This document shows positions 51,056-62,990 of a DNA stretch of 64,000 nt, one piece after another. The position numbers and the translations under genes are program-made. Below the pieces are notes generated by a model. The model had not been told where the DNA came from, did no database searches, and worked only from the letters and a program-made list of their open reading frames with translations. Within the stretch, counting starts at the first letter, position 1; each line of letters starts with the position of its first letter. Source of the stretch: Cyanoderma ruficeps (lineage: Eukaryota > Chordata > Aves > Passeriformes > Timaliidae); the NCBI GenBank assembly GCA_008694505.1, contig VZDJ01007755.1, forward strand, positions 18,207,313 through 18,271,312. Reading direction: 5' to 3'.

Positions 51056-54000
51056 TTATATATCTATATATATTTTGCAATGAAAATGTAGAATTGCAAA
51101 ATCAGAACACGTCCAGCAGGCTGTGTATGCATTTCAGGACAACAGCTTCATTTGCCCATTGGTTTTATGATTCACACCACTGCTTGCTGAAGGTGGTTTG
51201 GTGATGTGTTATTATTTACCTGAGTCACGCTATTGCCCAGAGGCCCCAGATGATACTGTGACATAATATGCACTAAACTGCGGTAATGTTCTCACTTAAA
51301 ACAACTTGGACCATAAATAAGGGAAAAGTAAAGGAGAAGCAGCATAATTGGAAATACAATTTGGGTATCACAAATGTGAATTAAGTGTTTTATCGCTACC
51401 CATGTTGCTTCTTTATTTTACTGTACTTCCATTTGTCTACCAACTACTTTTTCATCCACTAATCTGTTGACGAAAGTTTTGTTAAAACAAAACTGGCTTT
51501 GTCCCACTTGGTGTTAGAGGCATTTTAAGTTTTCACATAGGTGTCATGTAGTTGTCACATAATGAGAAATCATGCTGGTCGCCAGAGTATTCAGGGCAAC
51601 TGACAAAAAGACATGCTAGCATGCAAAGTAATATATAGACAAAATTTATTGTGATAGTCCATGTATCTCTTAAAAGATGCTCGATAGTCTTTTTTTAACC
51701 AGTCCTATAAAGAGATAAGATCTGTTTATTCATCTGTACCTCCTGGGACAAGCTGCCTAAAAGATTATAGCCAGTGAGTTTGCTTATTTGCAGATAATAT
51801 ATTTAAATCCCTTTGAGGATGGAACTAAAATCTATCCCTGCATAACATGCAGGCTGGGTTTTCAAGGAAAGTGGTTCATGGAAGAAGGCAGAAACACAGA
51901 ATTACACGGATAGGGTGACTATATTATGGATATGTAAAAAGGAAGGTCAGATTTCACGCCTGCCCATTTTGATGATGTTATTGTCATGTCAGGAATTCTG
52001 AGTCAGTCTTGGAACACTTTCCAGGACTCAGGATACATGGAAGCAACAAAGAGTAATGGAGCAATTTGCCACCCTTCAGCGCAACCATTTTTCAGCTGCA
52101 GCAGTTTTCTGAAGAGGCCTCCGGTTTGAGTATAACATTGCAATAATAATTACCTAGCCACATTAGCATAACATCTGTCGCAAACACACAGTCTGCAGAT
52201 CATTTCCCTGCTTTGCTGAGTTCCTTATTTGGCATCTTAGTCTCACAATTTGTGAGGGTAACCTATTCAGCAATTGCTCTAATAGAGTATTTTCATTTGT
52301 ATCTGTGATCTTATCTTTGCTGGTCGCAAAAAGAAGTTATTTTTTTAGTGGAGGGGATTCTCCTTTCCAACACCAGACAGCCCTGTTCACAGGGAGATAA
52401 GAGGTAGGGGCTAAACCTGTCATATGTCCTCAAATATTGACATTAAGCTAAATCCTATTATAAAAATAAGCCGGAAAAATCTTTACTTGAAAAGCGGTAA
52501 CAAATGGGTAGATCATACTTTTCTGTTTCAAACCTGCAAGAGGTGCTTCTGAGTAAAGAGCATTTATTTGAAAACAGTGTCTTCCCTTTAGGTAACATTT
52601 ACTATTCCAAAATTATCACCTCTACACAAATCAGGACTACTGAAGTAGACATCCCTCAGTATTCTCCTTTTGTATTCTTTACTCTTTTGCAGTTACACAT
52701 AGAAGATTACAATCAAGCTGTAAAATGGCTTGCATTTTCCACAGGTGTATCTATCAAGTGGGATTGGTTTCTGTTGTGAGTGTGTGGAGTGGTGTAGACA
52801 GGGGCTCTCTACTCTGATTCACCATTTGTGGTCCTTGTTGAATCCCAACTCACTGTTGGTTAATCCAGAGCCTCCAGGGCACAGGTAACCTCCTACCTCG
52901 TTTATGTTCATTTTGCCTTTTCACTACAAATGTCACTATTGTTTCCCCCATCAGGGAGAGGGGAGGGCGTGATGAGAGCAGCTGCTTACTGGTGTGGTTA
53001 TTTTGGTGGAGAGGAAGCAATTTGAAAGTATGTTACCCAGTGCCATATGTAAATCAGTGGCTCTCTGTCTCTCTTTTCAGCTGAGGATCATGTCTGGCAG
53101 CAGCAGTGTGTGAGAGGTACCCTGCTTAGGGCTACATAAAGCAGAAAAAGAGCTGACATCAGTGATGAGATATTGTTTTGTCATTTTGCCTGTTTGCACA
53201 CATACAACACTCTGAAACAAAGCACTCTCTGGAGCAGTTATTTATTCCATATCCACCATCACCTCTGCTCATACTACAGCAGACAGGATTATATCTTACC
53301 CTGTAAACCTATGAGACTCTGAGACTCTTTATCTCTGCCTCTTAGTCAGGACCAACACATGTCCCTCAGAAGCATTTTCCATAATATCTCTCAGATCAGA
53401 ATGACATTATGACAGGATGTTATGATTTAGTTTAGTTTACATTTTTATTTCCCTTTAAGAATTAAAAAAAAACCCAAAAAAACCCCCAAAAAAACAACCA
53501 CCAAAAAAACAAACAAAAAACCCCCAAAACACCAAAGAGGGAAGTTAATAGCAAGGATTCAGGGTGGTAAGGAGCTGTACCTTGATCCACCAAAATTTTT
53601 AAGCACACAGTAGTCCCAAATTTGATGGACTTGTGTGTAAAATTAACATATTTGGTTAAGACAGCACACACAGGTCAAGTCTCATATGAGCAATATAACT
53701 CAATTCTTTGTCAACCATTAGTAGGTGTTTCACAACCATTTTCTGATAATAGATATGATAGGATTTCAGGCCTCCTGTTAAGAAGTTCCTTATCCTTGCC
53801 AAAATTACAGCCTAATTAAGCAGGAGGTTTTATTCTGTTCCTATTAGGATGAGCGATGAAATGGTAAATGGAAATAACTGTGTCAAATTGGATGGTAGAA
53901 GGTGTAAGATTGGGAAAGAAGGAAGGAAAGGTGTTTCATTTGAAAATTTGCAGAAGGAGATTGCCGGAAAGAGTTCTCACATAATGAAATGGGAAGTGAG

Positions 54001-57000
54001 ACAAGGGCATAAGTCAGCAAAAGGTTGCACCCAAATCTGGGGCCTTCCTTCCTCTCCATCAGCCCCTCATTGTCTCTCTCGCAGTACCTTTATCTCTAGA
54101 AGCCCTTGTGAAGAGTTTTTTCTAACATTTTTCTCTTTACAGCTTTTGTGACACATTTCCCTGGGCAACATTTTGCTTCAATTCTTAAAACTTAATGTCC
54201 TTTTAGCAAGACAAAAAACCACAAACAAGCAAAAAACTGTGGGGAAAGAGTTGTTGCGGATGTCTGTCCCATATAAATGCAGATTAAATGGGATGTCATT
54301 TATGGATTTACTTTATAGTTGTTGTTCAAGGGCAAAGAGCAGAAGTGCACTCCATGCTAGTTTAAGGGTGATCTCAGTTTGCAAGTAGCTGCTTCAAAGA
54401 TTATGGTTTAATGTATTACCAAATTATGTCTGTCAGTCTCAGAGCACAGACAGATCTTTCTCAATAATTGGCTAACAAATCCGGAAGAATTCAAGGACAG
54501 CTGGAATCACAATGTCTTTACTGCAGTGGAAGTCAAAGCCTATTTTTCTTATCCTTTTTCATCTTCAAAAATCATCCTTTGTGGTTTTAGAAGGTGACTG
54601 GATAATAGAGCTTATTGCAACACTTTTCTTTGTTGTTAAATACAGTTATTATAACACGAAGACATGAATTTCTAGAAGAGTTATTAATTTGAATTTAAAG
54701 AGTACTATGTGCTGAAAGGGAACATGTAGGTGAGAAATAAGAAAATAAAGAGAAGTGTGCTTCAGATAAACATTGCATCCAGTGCCTGAGTTTAAATGTA
54801 GTCAAATGATTGTGTGTTTGATAGAAGATCCTGTTGCTACAGAAATAATTTGCATTCTATCGTTATGTAATGCACAGAGACTGAAACAATTTTTCATACT
54901 TATAATGGAGAATAGAATATAAATAATACATTTATAATGCAAGAGAAACATTATTCAACCACAGTAACATAATAAGCTTTAGTATACCCAGCAATTCTGT
55001 AAATATTAATTTTGAACATTTTGTTATTTATCTGTGAACCGCAACAGTTTAAATAATCAAAATAAAAAAGGGAGGGTAATCTTTGACATATTTCTCTCAT
55101 TACTATGCATAACTGCACTATTCTTCCGGATAGCAAATGTATTCCTGTAGAACAGTACTGATGTGACTCCATTTCCAGGTCTATGAGGAACCATCCAATT
55201 TAACAAAAAAAATCCCCTAACTCTGGTACATTTTATTTTTAAATGTTAAAGCTGTTTCCAGTAGGTTTTATATCTGTAATATCAAGAAAATAGTGATTTT
55301 GCTTGCAAAATAATGATTTTTCTTAGCAAGAAGCTAAGACCTGATTTTGCTACAATGACACAAAAGAGAGATCTGCTATTGGCTTCACGGTGAGAAAAAT
55401 GGGCTTTGTAATCTGAGATTTGGGACATTTTTAGAACATTCTTCTGAGATCTAGCTTGATTTCTATTAAAGCTAATGAGAAGACCCCTGCGGCATTCTGC
55501 AGGAATTGGATCAGGCTCTCAGTGGTACAGTCTGTTCTATATATAACTTACTCACTGCTGTTGGTGTTTGTGGCAGGCAGGCTCCCAGCCTGAAGGAGCT
55601 GTGAGAGGTGATGCATCTTTACAGATGTAAGGCAGCTTGAAATAATTGCCATGGCAAGGGAGAGTTGTGTGAAACAACCTGCAGCTTTGTACTGCTTTCG
55701 AAGGGCCACTCTCTGTGACTCTGTCAGACTGATAGAATTGCACATCTCTAGATATTTATAATTTTCTGTAATAATTGCATGAGAAATTACATGCATTGGC
55801 GTGTCCTGCCATGGAAATGCTCCTTACTGCATTTCTCTGTGAGACTTATGCTTATGTCCTTCACTACAGGGCTATAACACATAGATTTAGAAAAAGATGT
55901 GACGGAGAACTGAGTCAAGCTCAATGTCAAAGAGTACTGTAGTGTAGTTGGATGATTTTATTTGCAGTTCAGTCTGCATTTAAGTTTCTCCCAACACCAT
56001 TTTGTGTAGAAGTCAGTATTTTGATTTCTACAATTTTTTCTCTGTTCCATCCTACATCCTTCTGTCACTCACTGTGGACCATCCAAGTTATTTAAACCCT
56101 TTACATTGTTTACAGAAACATTGTTACTCTACTTGCCTACATATAAGTGTTCCATCCAATATTTCATCCAGCCAGAAAATTTCTGTTGGTTTTAAAAAGA
56201 GTTGAACAGAATCCTGTTGGAATTCCACTAGAAGGAAATTAATTTTTTCTCATCTGGGATATCAGTGTCTTGACTTCTATGCATTTACATGCTATTGAGA
56301 CTCTTTGCTTTCTTATGCTAACAGTTCTATAAGGATGGATTAGAAACTGATATTTCTTGTGTTTTCAGTATTTCTACATTAGTCATAGATCCAGCACTTA
56401 GAAATACCAGTGGAATTCAGTGACCTTTCATCAATAATCCATCTGGAAAAAGACAATAAAATATGATGGAGCCTTCTTAGAGTTGAAAACAATATGAATA
56501 TTTTCCTAGCAATTAAAATACCTTATTTAAATTTATGTTTTACAGCTTCTGGTCACTTTAAAGTTGAACTCAGCTTGCATAGCAGCAAAATAAATTCTGA
56601 CCTTTATTGGTTTGTTTTTTAGCTTGAACTCTGCTTCTTCCATGGTATCTAAGCATTTGCAAATGAGTCATATTTTCCTATATCCTCAGTACGTAAACAT
56701 GTGAATGAACACAGCAATGGTTTAATGCAGAGATTCTTGCCTTGCATTTATTCCTACTGACATGACCATGAAGCTACACTCTTTTATACGGATATGATGA
56801 TACTGAGTGGAAGATGGGATAGTCTTGGGCTGAGCCACTGAGGAAGAAGAGCAGTGGGTTTATCAGAAATCTGAGTGCTGTGGCAAAAATTGTGGAGGAA
56901 AATGAGCATGTGGGGCAGCTGATACTTCATGGGTTAATGCTATTGCCACAGTAACTCATGAAGGCTTTAAGGGAATTAGTGAAGTGGAGAGGACTGGAAA

Positions 57001-57639
57001 GTAGACATTTGAGTCTTGGTGATAAGAATTGGCCAGATGTGGTCCTGATACACCTGATAGAACAGATTTGGATAAAAGAAACTTGGATCAAAAGAAAACT
57101 ACTTATGGCCCTCCTCTGCATCCACAGGAGATGGTTCTGTTTCTGGGGATCTTCCACTGTGGCTGAACTGGTCATGGGGAAAAGTAAAGCCCACATGGCA
57201 TGAAGAGGACTGTATATATAATTTCCTTGAAAAAGTAAGCAGCATCTGCCTCAAGCTGTGATGGCCTATAAATATTGATTAATACATCCATGTAACTGAT
57301 ACCAGCATTCCTTTACACTGTAGTAAATATGTCAGTTCTGGACAGGATTTGCTCTAATGAACTCTGTTTATAATGGACATTTTTTAGTAATTAAATTCAC
57401 ATTGTCAGTACATGTATCACTATTCAGATACTTAGAAATTCCTGCAGTGCAGTTATCTGGTACTGAGACATAAGTGCCCATCTACTATGCATTTAAAGTT
57501 AGGAAATATAACAAATGTTACAAAAACCCCCCTATTGATAAACTTCTATGTTAAAATATTATGGTTAAGATACCACTCATGAAATCTCAGGTTGAACTTT
57601 TTATCCTGTTTGTGACGGGATCACTTTCTTTGTTGAAGT
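51056..57639. other. Intergenic region between LPIN2 promoter and MYOM1 3' end
   Basis: AT-rich. Apart from the A/C-rich tract at 53.46 kb I recognise nothing. Minus AATAAA at 56747-56752 could end the long-tail MYOM1 transcript, giving a 3' UTR near 0.9 kb; this is weak. An 82-codon minus frame at 55548-55796 stops at a donor-like GTGAGT but matches no family I know. Confidence 0.65.
53459..53530. repeat. A/C-rich low-complexity tract
   Basis: Runs of A separated by short C runs (AAAAAACCCCCAAAAAAAC and similar), the kind of degenerate poly-A tract frequent in birds. Confidence 0.85.
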
Positions 57640-57866
57640 TCAGTGGGGTTTAGCCAAGGCTGCTTTTTCTGGGGGTTTCTTTCCCTGCCTATCCAAGCTT
57701 TCTGTGGGTTGAGGAACCTTTTCTGCTACTCCTGCCTTTCCAGCAGTCTTCTTTTCTGCTTGCTGGTTGCTTTTTGTATCCTTTTCTGTTTCCACAGTGG
57801 GTATTTCATTTGGATCGGGTGTCTCCTCTGTAGCAGTAATTTCTTCTATGTGTGGCTTAATAAAAT
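57640..57866 (-). CDS. MYOM1: Candidate alternative last exon of MYOM1 (Lys/Glu/Pro-rich C-terminus)
   Basis: Acceptor TCCTAAATCAG; the two leading bases complete the codon left by the 59063-59186 exon, giving Asp-Phe-Ile-Lys. Then DFIKPHIEEITATEETPDPN, a KKTAGKAGVAEKVPQPTESL segment, and stop TGA at 57640-57642. 75 codons including stop, low-complexity, likely disordered. No domain recognised. Could instead belong to an unknown separate gene, but phase, strand and position fit a MYOM1 splice form; tissue-specific chicken myomesin splice isoforms have been reported, though I cannot confirm they use these exons. Confidence 0.68.
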
Positions 57867-60800
57867 CTGATTTAGGAGAAGTAATAAAATTTCTGAGTAA
57901 TCCTAAGTAACAATATTTACTATGCTCAGCAACATTTCTTTCACATTGGTTATGACCTTATCATGTTCTTTTCCTCTTTCCATACCCATATAGAGATTCA
58001 GTATCATACATAACATTACTACTTCTTATGAAACCAAAACCAAGCCCAAGTCTTTATGGTCTCTAATCAAAATGATTAAGAGGTAGATACTAGAAAACAT
58101 TTGCAGGTACAGAAATAATTATTTTCTGCTTAAGTCACAGGATTGCTCAGAAAAGTCTACCATACCAGTAAGGCAAGAGAGGAAGGAAATGCTGTAAAAT
58201 ATTTGGTTTTGCCTTAGGCGCGTAAAAGGTGGAGAGGAATAAAAGTCTAAAATGTTCTGTCAGAAATTATATAACATGTGCACACCCTGTGTACAAAGAA
58301 AAAATACTTAGGCAAAAATATGTAAAACAGGTGTTCTGATACCGTCAGAATTTAAGACTGATTTGGAGCTAAAATTCTCTATATGAGAGATATAATTATG
58401 AAGAATAAATCATTGTCCAAATAGCAATTCTATAGTAAGGGTCTAAAAGAACAGTAAAATAATATACAAGTAATATGTGAGAATGATGAATCATTAGAGA
58501 GCTTTTAATTTTCTACCCTTCCTCTAAATGAAACCAAAAATGGTCACTTACCAGTCAATATGGACATAAAACTAGGAGAGAATAATTGATTAATCTCAAG
58601 TGGTGGCTAAACAGCCAGAGATTTCTAAAAGATTTAGGCATTTAGGGTCCGTGAATCGGCAAGGCCTTATTTTTGGTGAAATATCAAACATCTAGCTGCT
58701 GAAATGAGTCTCACTTTGGAAAATAACACCATCTGTGTATGTATACATGCTTACAAAGTCTTTCCTCTGCATTCAGAAATTTAGAAGTATTTATTATGAC
58801 TTAAACTTCCATCAGCCAGATTAGTCAAGGTGACAACTTGAAGTGGAAGTAGAAGAGGTGGTTTAAAAATATTAATTTAAGTCTCTTTCAGTTAGGCCTC
58901 ACATGGTAATTCATACTTTGCATCTGTTGTTGATTAAGAGCCTATGTACCATAAACTCGATTGGGACCTAGGAAATATTGATTGGCACAGACAATTAACT
59001 CCATAACAACTTAACAATTTTTTCATTGGAATAGAAGACTCTAGCAGTGAAAGCACTCTTACCTTTCTTTCCCTCTTCCTTCTGTTTGCTTGCTGCCATT
59101 GCTTTTTTCTTTTTAGATACAGTTTTATTATTTTGATTGTGTCCTTGGACTGTGTCAGTCTGCTCTGACACAGGCATCACAATCACCTGAAGCAAAGCAA
59201 GAACAAAACATGCACAAGCAAGACATATGGATGCATCACAAATTCAGCCTGAAATCACCATAACTGAGTGCCTGGAAGCAACAACTTTCAAAGCCACTTA
59301 TTCCTCTAACTTTCAGGGACACATACATCCGCCAAAGCAAAGCAAAGTAGAATCCAGCCTGTTACCTGGGAGGTGACCCACTTGTATTCCCTGGCTGTTC
59401 TGCCAAAAGGAGGGAGGCAGGAGGACAGATTTTCGAAAATAAAGTAGTGGAAATAAACTGTTGGCAAAATGCAATCATTATTAAAAATAATACTGAGTAA
59501 TAAACATCGGTTATTGCAAAGAGCAGGTCATATTCTTGTTTGCACTCTGGAGGATGGAAGAGCTGTGACTCTTGTTACTTGTATGTTGTATGTCATGGGA
59601 CAAAGATGGAATGACCTGCATATTATCCTTGAACTGGCTTCATGTCCTACTAAGTAAAATTATAAAATAATTTTGAATTAGTTCTTTAAACTTGGAAAGC
59701 TTGCTCTATCGCAAATTAAAGATCTTGTCATGATTATATTTTGAAATTTAAAAATTAAGCCTTGTTATCTTGTTCATTTTACTCAGCTGCTGTGACTGGA
59801 TAATCTGAGCTTTTTTTTGGTAACAGATACATTAAAGGACATAATTACACACACCTTAAAAATGCGATAATGTCATAGATTTCAGTGCTTGAGTGTTAAA
59901 TATTTTAGTAGATAAGGCTTTGTGAACACATACACTGTTTATGTAAAACACCAAAACCATATTGTTTTGGCATAATTTCGTGTTAAAAATCCCTGTGATG
60001 TGAAATCTGTTCTGGAAGAAAAAGAGATTTAAACCAGATAAACTTAACATGTTCCTTGAAACTAGTGCAGGCAGTGCACTAAAGTTAGGCATGTGCTAAC
60101 ATGTTTCAGTAGTTCATGAAACTGATCTAAATATGGATTATTTTTATAAAATAATAATTGTTAGCCCTTTATAGAAACTGATTTTAAAAAAAGAAATTGC
60201 TAAAATCAGTATTTTCACCATTGGTAACTGTGTTGAATCTATTTTTACCTGAACCATTAAGAATTCCTTCATGCTTCCACTTCTCCTTTAACATTAGCTG
60301 ACAGTAAACCTCACATGGCAAGGGTTTAAGTGAGTGTTAACTGTACAACACTTAGTAGTGGCATCCTCACAGAAATGCCACTACTGCACCAAAGTGAGTG
60401 CCTGGGACTGCAGCACTATTTCTGCAGTCACAGTAGCTAGAAAAGACAAGAGAGAGTATGTGAAAGGTACACACAGATCATGCTTAGACTAAAAATATAT
60501 GTGTTAGTTCTTTAGATTTTGATGTGAAGAATTGTGCTGTTGTGAGACTAGTAATGAAAACATTTATTGATATGGGACATTGCGCTCTTAAGTAGCAACT
60601 GGGCTGACTTCTACTTCTAATCCTATCCTATATATACAGTATCACATGTATATATCATACACATGTCCAGCAAGTTCTGTTGCTTTTCCTCAGCTGATAT
60701 AACCAGTGGCATTGTAAAATAGCAGACATGGAGTTTTTAATCTATGTTAAGTGCATTCAAAGATCTGGACAAATGGTTTTTTTTCCCTGAAACATTTTTA

Positions 60801-61261
60801 TGTAAAAAAACAAAAACACCTTTTTTTTTTTTTTTTGGTGTTACAGTGAAGATTCTTTTTGTAGCTTTAAAAGATCTTTATAAAATATGCTATTTCTGAA
60901 TCTCCAGTGCTAAGTTTGGATGAAATTAACTGACTTTTCTATCTAACAAAATACTTACCTATCATCCTTAAATCACAATTCATGCCCAGGTGCATTGAAA
61001 AGCATAGAACTACTCCTGTGACAGAATTTGCAAAAATGCCTTGTTGACTTAAGGTGTGAAGCAGTGAAGGTCTGGACAGAGAGATGTGAAGAGATGCCAT
61101 TGTGGTTTTGTTGCAAACAGCAAAGTGAAGATTAACAGGGATCTAAAGGGAAGCTGGAGGTAATTACAGTGGTGAAAGCATTAAGACACTAAGATACTGT
61201 GCACAACTACACGAGCTGTGACTAATCAAACAAGACACAGTGAAACAAGCTTGTGATGGAA
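57867..61261 (-). other. MYOM1: MYOM1 downstream region / introns of the long-tail form
   Basis: If the long tail is used this is intronic except for 59063-59186; if not, it is intergenic. AT-rich, with a 16-17 base T tract near 60822-60837. No repeat family or other exon recognised. Confidence 0.7.
59063..59186 (-). CDS. MYOM1: Candidate alternative penultimate exon of MYOM1 (Lys-rich tail)
   Basis: Strong acceptor (TGTTCTTGCTTTGCTTCAG) and consensus donor GTAAGA at 59057-59062 bound 124 nt. Joined to the internal donor at 61992/61993 in phase 0, it reads ...SDVT then VIVMPVSEQTDTVQGHNQNN and a KKKK-containing basic segment. The first residues, VIV, complete the same Ig G-strand that VSV completes in the short form, which argues that the join is real. 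Ends with one base of a split codon. Confidence 0.7.
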
Positions 61262-61935
61262 GGAAAGAAGTGAATTCAGTTTATTTGTGAACATAGAGCA
61301 GAGTCCATACACTTTTACAGACACACACACATATTATCCTGGCCTCCTAAGCCTTATTTTCATTTATGTTACAGTACTGTTACCCTGTTTGGGCAGGTTA
61401 AACAATATTTAGGGCTGTAAATGACACCCATATTAAGGCCTCACTAAATTAACACAGCAATACAAAGGGGCCTTAACACAGGCAAAAAACAGCAATCATT
61501 TCTCGGTGATCTAACACATTCCATTTATGCTGGAACAAATCCTAACTGCTGCTGAAAATACACCTCGATCATTTTTGATCTTTCCATCTACTTCATTAGT
61601 TGCTTCTACTGAAACAATTCCTGACCCTTTCCTTCCAGATGCTCCAGGAAGAGGGTCAAATGGTGGGCTTGTGTTTACAGACAGCATGCACTTGGCCTTG
61701 CTTAAAATGATACAATTAGTTTCTGTGAAGTTAGCAGTAAGAAAACATTTAGGAACGGCCCTGTTTTCCCTGGCACAAATAAGTGTATTAGAAGCAAATG
61801 TGAAGTGAATGGAAAAATCCAAGGCTGCCTGCTAAAGCAGAAAGCCATTTACACACATGGATTATATCAACCTAACATCCAAAATCTCCTCTGTATTTCT
61901 GCCTTCTAGACTTAAATTCATGCTTTCATTTTATC
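61262..61935 (-). other. MYOM1: MYOM1 3' UTR of the short form, with AATAAA at 61280-61285
   Basis: Non-coding sequence after the TAG. Minus-strand AATAAA at 61280-61285 is followed by a GU-rich stretch (CTTGTTTCACTGTGTCTTG), a convincing cleavage site. The overlapping ~100-codon open frames on both strands near 61.5-61.8 kb show no family resemblance. Confidence 0.65.
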
Positions 61936-62208
61936 CTACTGCTTTTTCTCTTGCTCAGACTCCCTCTCCTCCTCGGGTATGTACACACTTACAGTGACGT
62001 CGCTGGTCTCTGTACCATACTTGTTCTTCACCACAATGCTGTATTTCCCAGAGTCTTGTGTGGACACAGTAGAAATGGAAAAGCTGACATTTTTTCCAGA
62101 TTCAAACTTCAGGATGCAATTGGCATCTGATACAAATGATTTTTCGTTCTTCAGCCATGAGACCTCTGGGGTGGGATCTCCCCAGACAGTGCAAGAAAGA
62201 TTAAGTGC
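61936..62208 (-). CDS. MYOM1: Myomesin-1 terminal exon: last Ig domain and short C-terminus (partial gene)
   Basis: Myomesin cross-links myosin filaments in the sarcomeric M-band; its last Ig domain mediates antiparallel dimerisation. This exon reads ALNLSCTVWGDPTPEVSWLK, then DSGKYSIVVKNKYGTETSDV. It has the Ig Cys (LSC), Trp (VSW) and DSGKY tyrosine-corner motif, and ends in a charged tail, VYIPEEERESEQEKKQ, with stop TAG at 61936-61938. Human myomesin-1 ends with a comparable IPEEE tail. The acceptor is TTTTCTATAG at the upper end, phase 0, 273 nt. All other MYOM1 exons lie beyond 64 kb. An internal GTAAGT at 61987-61992 is a second usable donor. MYOM2 is the closest alternative identity; the LPIN2 neighbour favours MYOM1. 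Confidence 0.93.
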   Translation of the reverse strand, partial: ALNLSCTVWGDPTPEVSWLKNEKSFVSDANCILKFESGKNVSFSISTVSTQDSGKYSIVVKNKYGTETSDVTVSVYIPEEERESEQEKKQ

Positions 62209-62579
62209 CTATAGAAAAAGTGCAAAGGAATTATGAGTCAGTAAATATTTGCTGTGTTTTTTGATACCTGACTCTCCAAATATTCCAACTTCCCATTTAG
62301 CTTCCTGCTTTTAGTAAAGGGATGCATATCATCATCAGTAATCAATAATTTATGTCACTCTTCTCTATCATAAAGGAAAAGAAAGAACTCAGTTAATTCA
62401 AAAATGCCATTAAAACCTTTCAATATTTTATGGACCTTCTTCTCTACTCTCATAATCATTAGTTGAGGTTTCTCCATGCGCATTTTTAATATAAAATTAG
62501 ATATTATCTGCATTTGTGTCTTAGACCTGAAATGAGATTTTAATGAACTGTCAGATTTTTTTTTTCACATTAAACTCAG

Positions 62580-62581
<2 letters not shown>

Positions 62582-62616
<35 letters not shown>
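62582..62616. repeat. (TA)n microsatellite
   Basis: About 17 perfect TA units in the MYOM1 intron. Confidence 0.97.
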
Positions 62617-62619
<3 letters not shown>

Positions 62620-62894
62620 CCATAAATAAAGAAAGTGTGCCTGCTTTTTTAGATAACTAAGAACAAAGTGGCCCTGGAATATTTTGTTTAATTTGGGATC
62701 CTTTTAAACTATGCCCTGACAGCTGTTCTAGCAGACTTGGAGCATTTTATGCACTTCTGTAAAACTATTTTTACCCCAAATCAAGGCATTCTTTACTCAT
62801 TCTTTGGTGTTCATGTAAGCCTTTCCCTTTGATGTTAGTACTATTCCTAAGGACTGAATTCAGCCCCATCAGCCTGCAGGAAGTATTTTCACTG

Positions 62895-62990
62895 TTAGAG
62901 AATCATATTGTTGGAGGGGTCATTGGCAGCTTCTTCTACCTTCAGTGGGCTGGTGAGTCTCTTGGGCACACTTTGTACAGGCCTTCTTTT
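62895..62990 (-). mobile_element. Short CR1 3' tail, minus orientation
   Basis: Minus strand reads ...GCTGCCAATGACCCCTCCAACAATATGATTCTCTAACAG, similar to the CR1 end (GGTCCCTTCCAAC..ATGATTCT). A 25-codon open frame in it is not a MYOM1 exon. Confidence 0.45.

Noticed and set aside
61511..61822. Overlapping ~100-codon frames on both strands
   Set aside because: Lie in the presumed MYOM1 3' UTR; no resemblance to known proteins and mirrored open frames suggest composition only.
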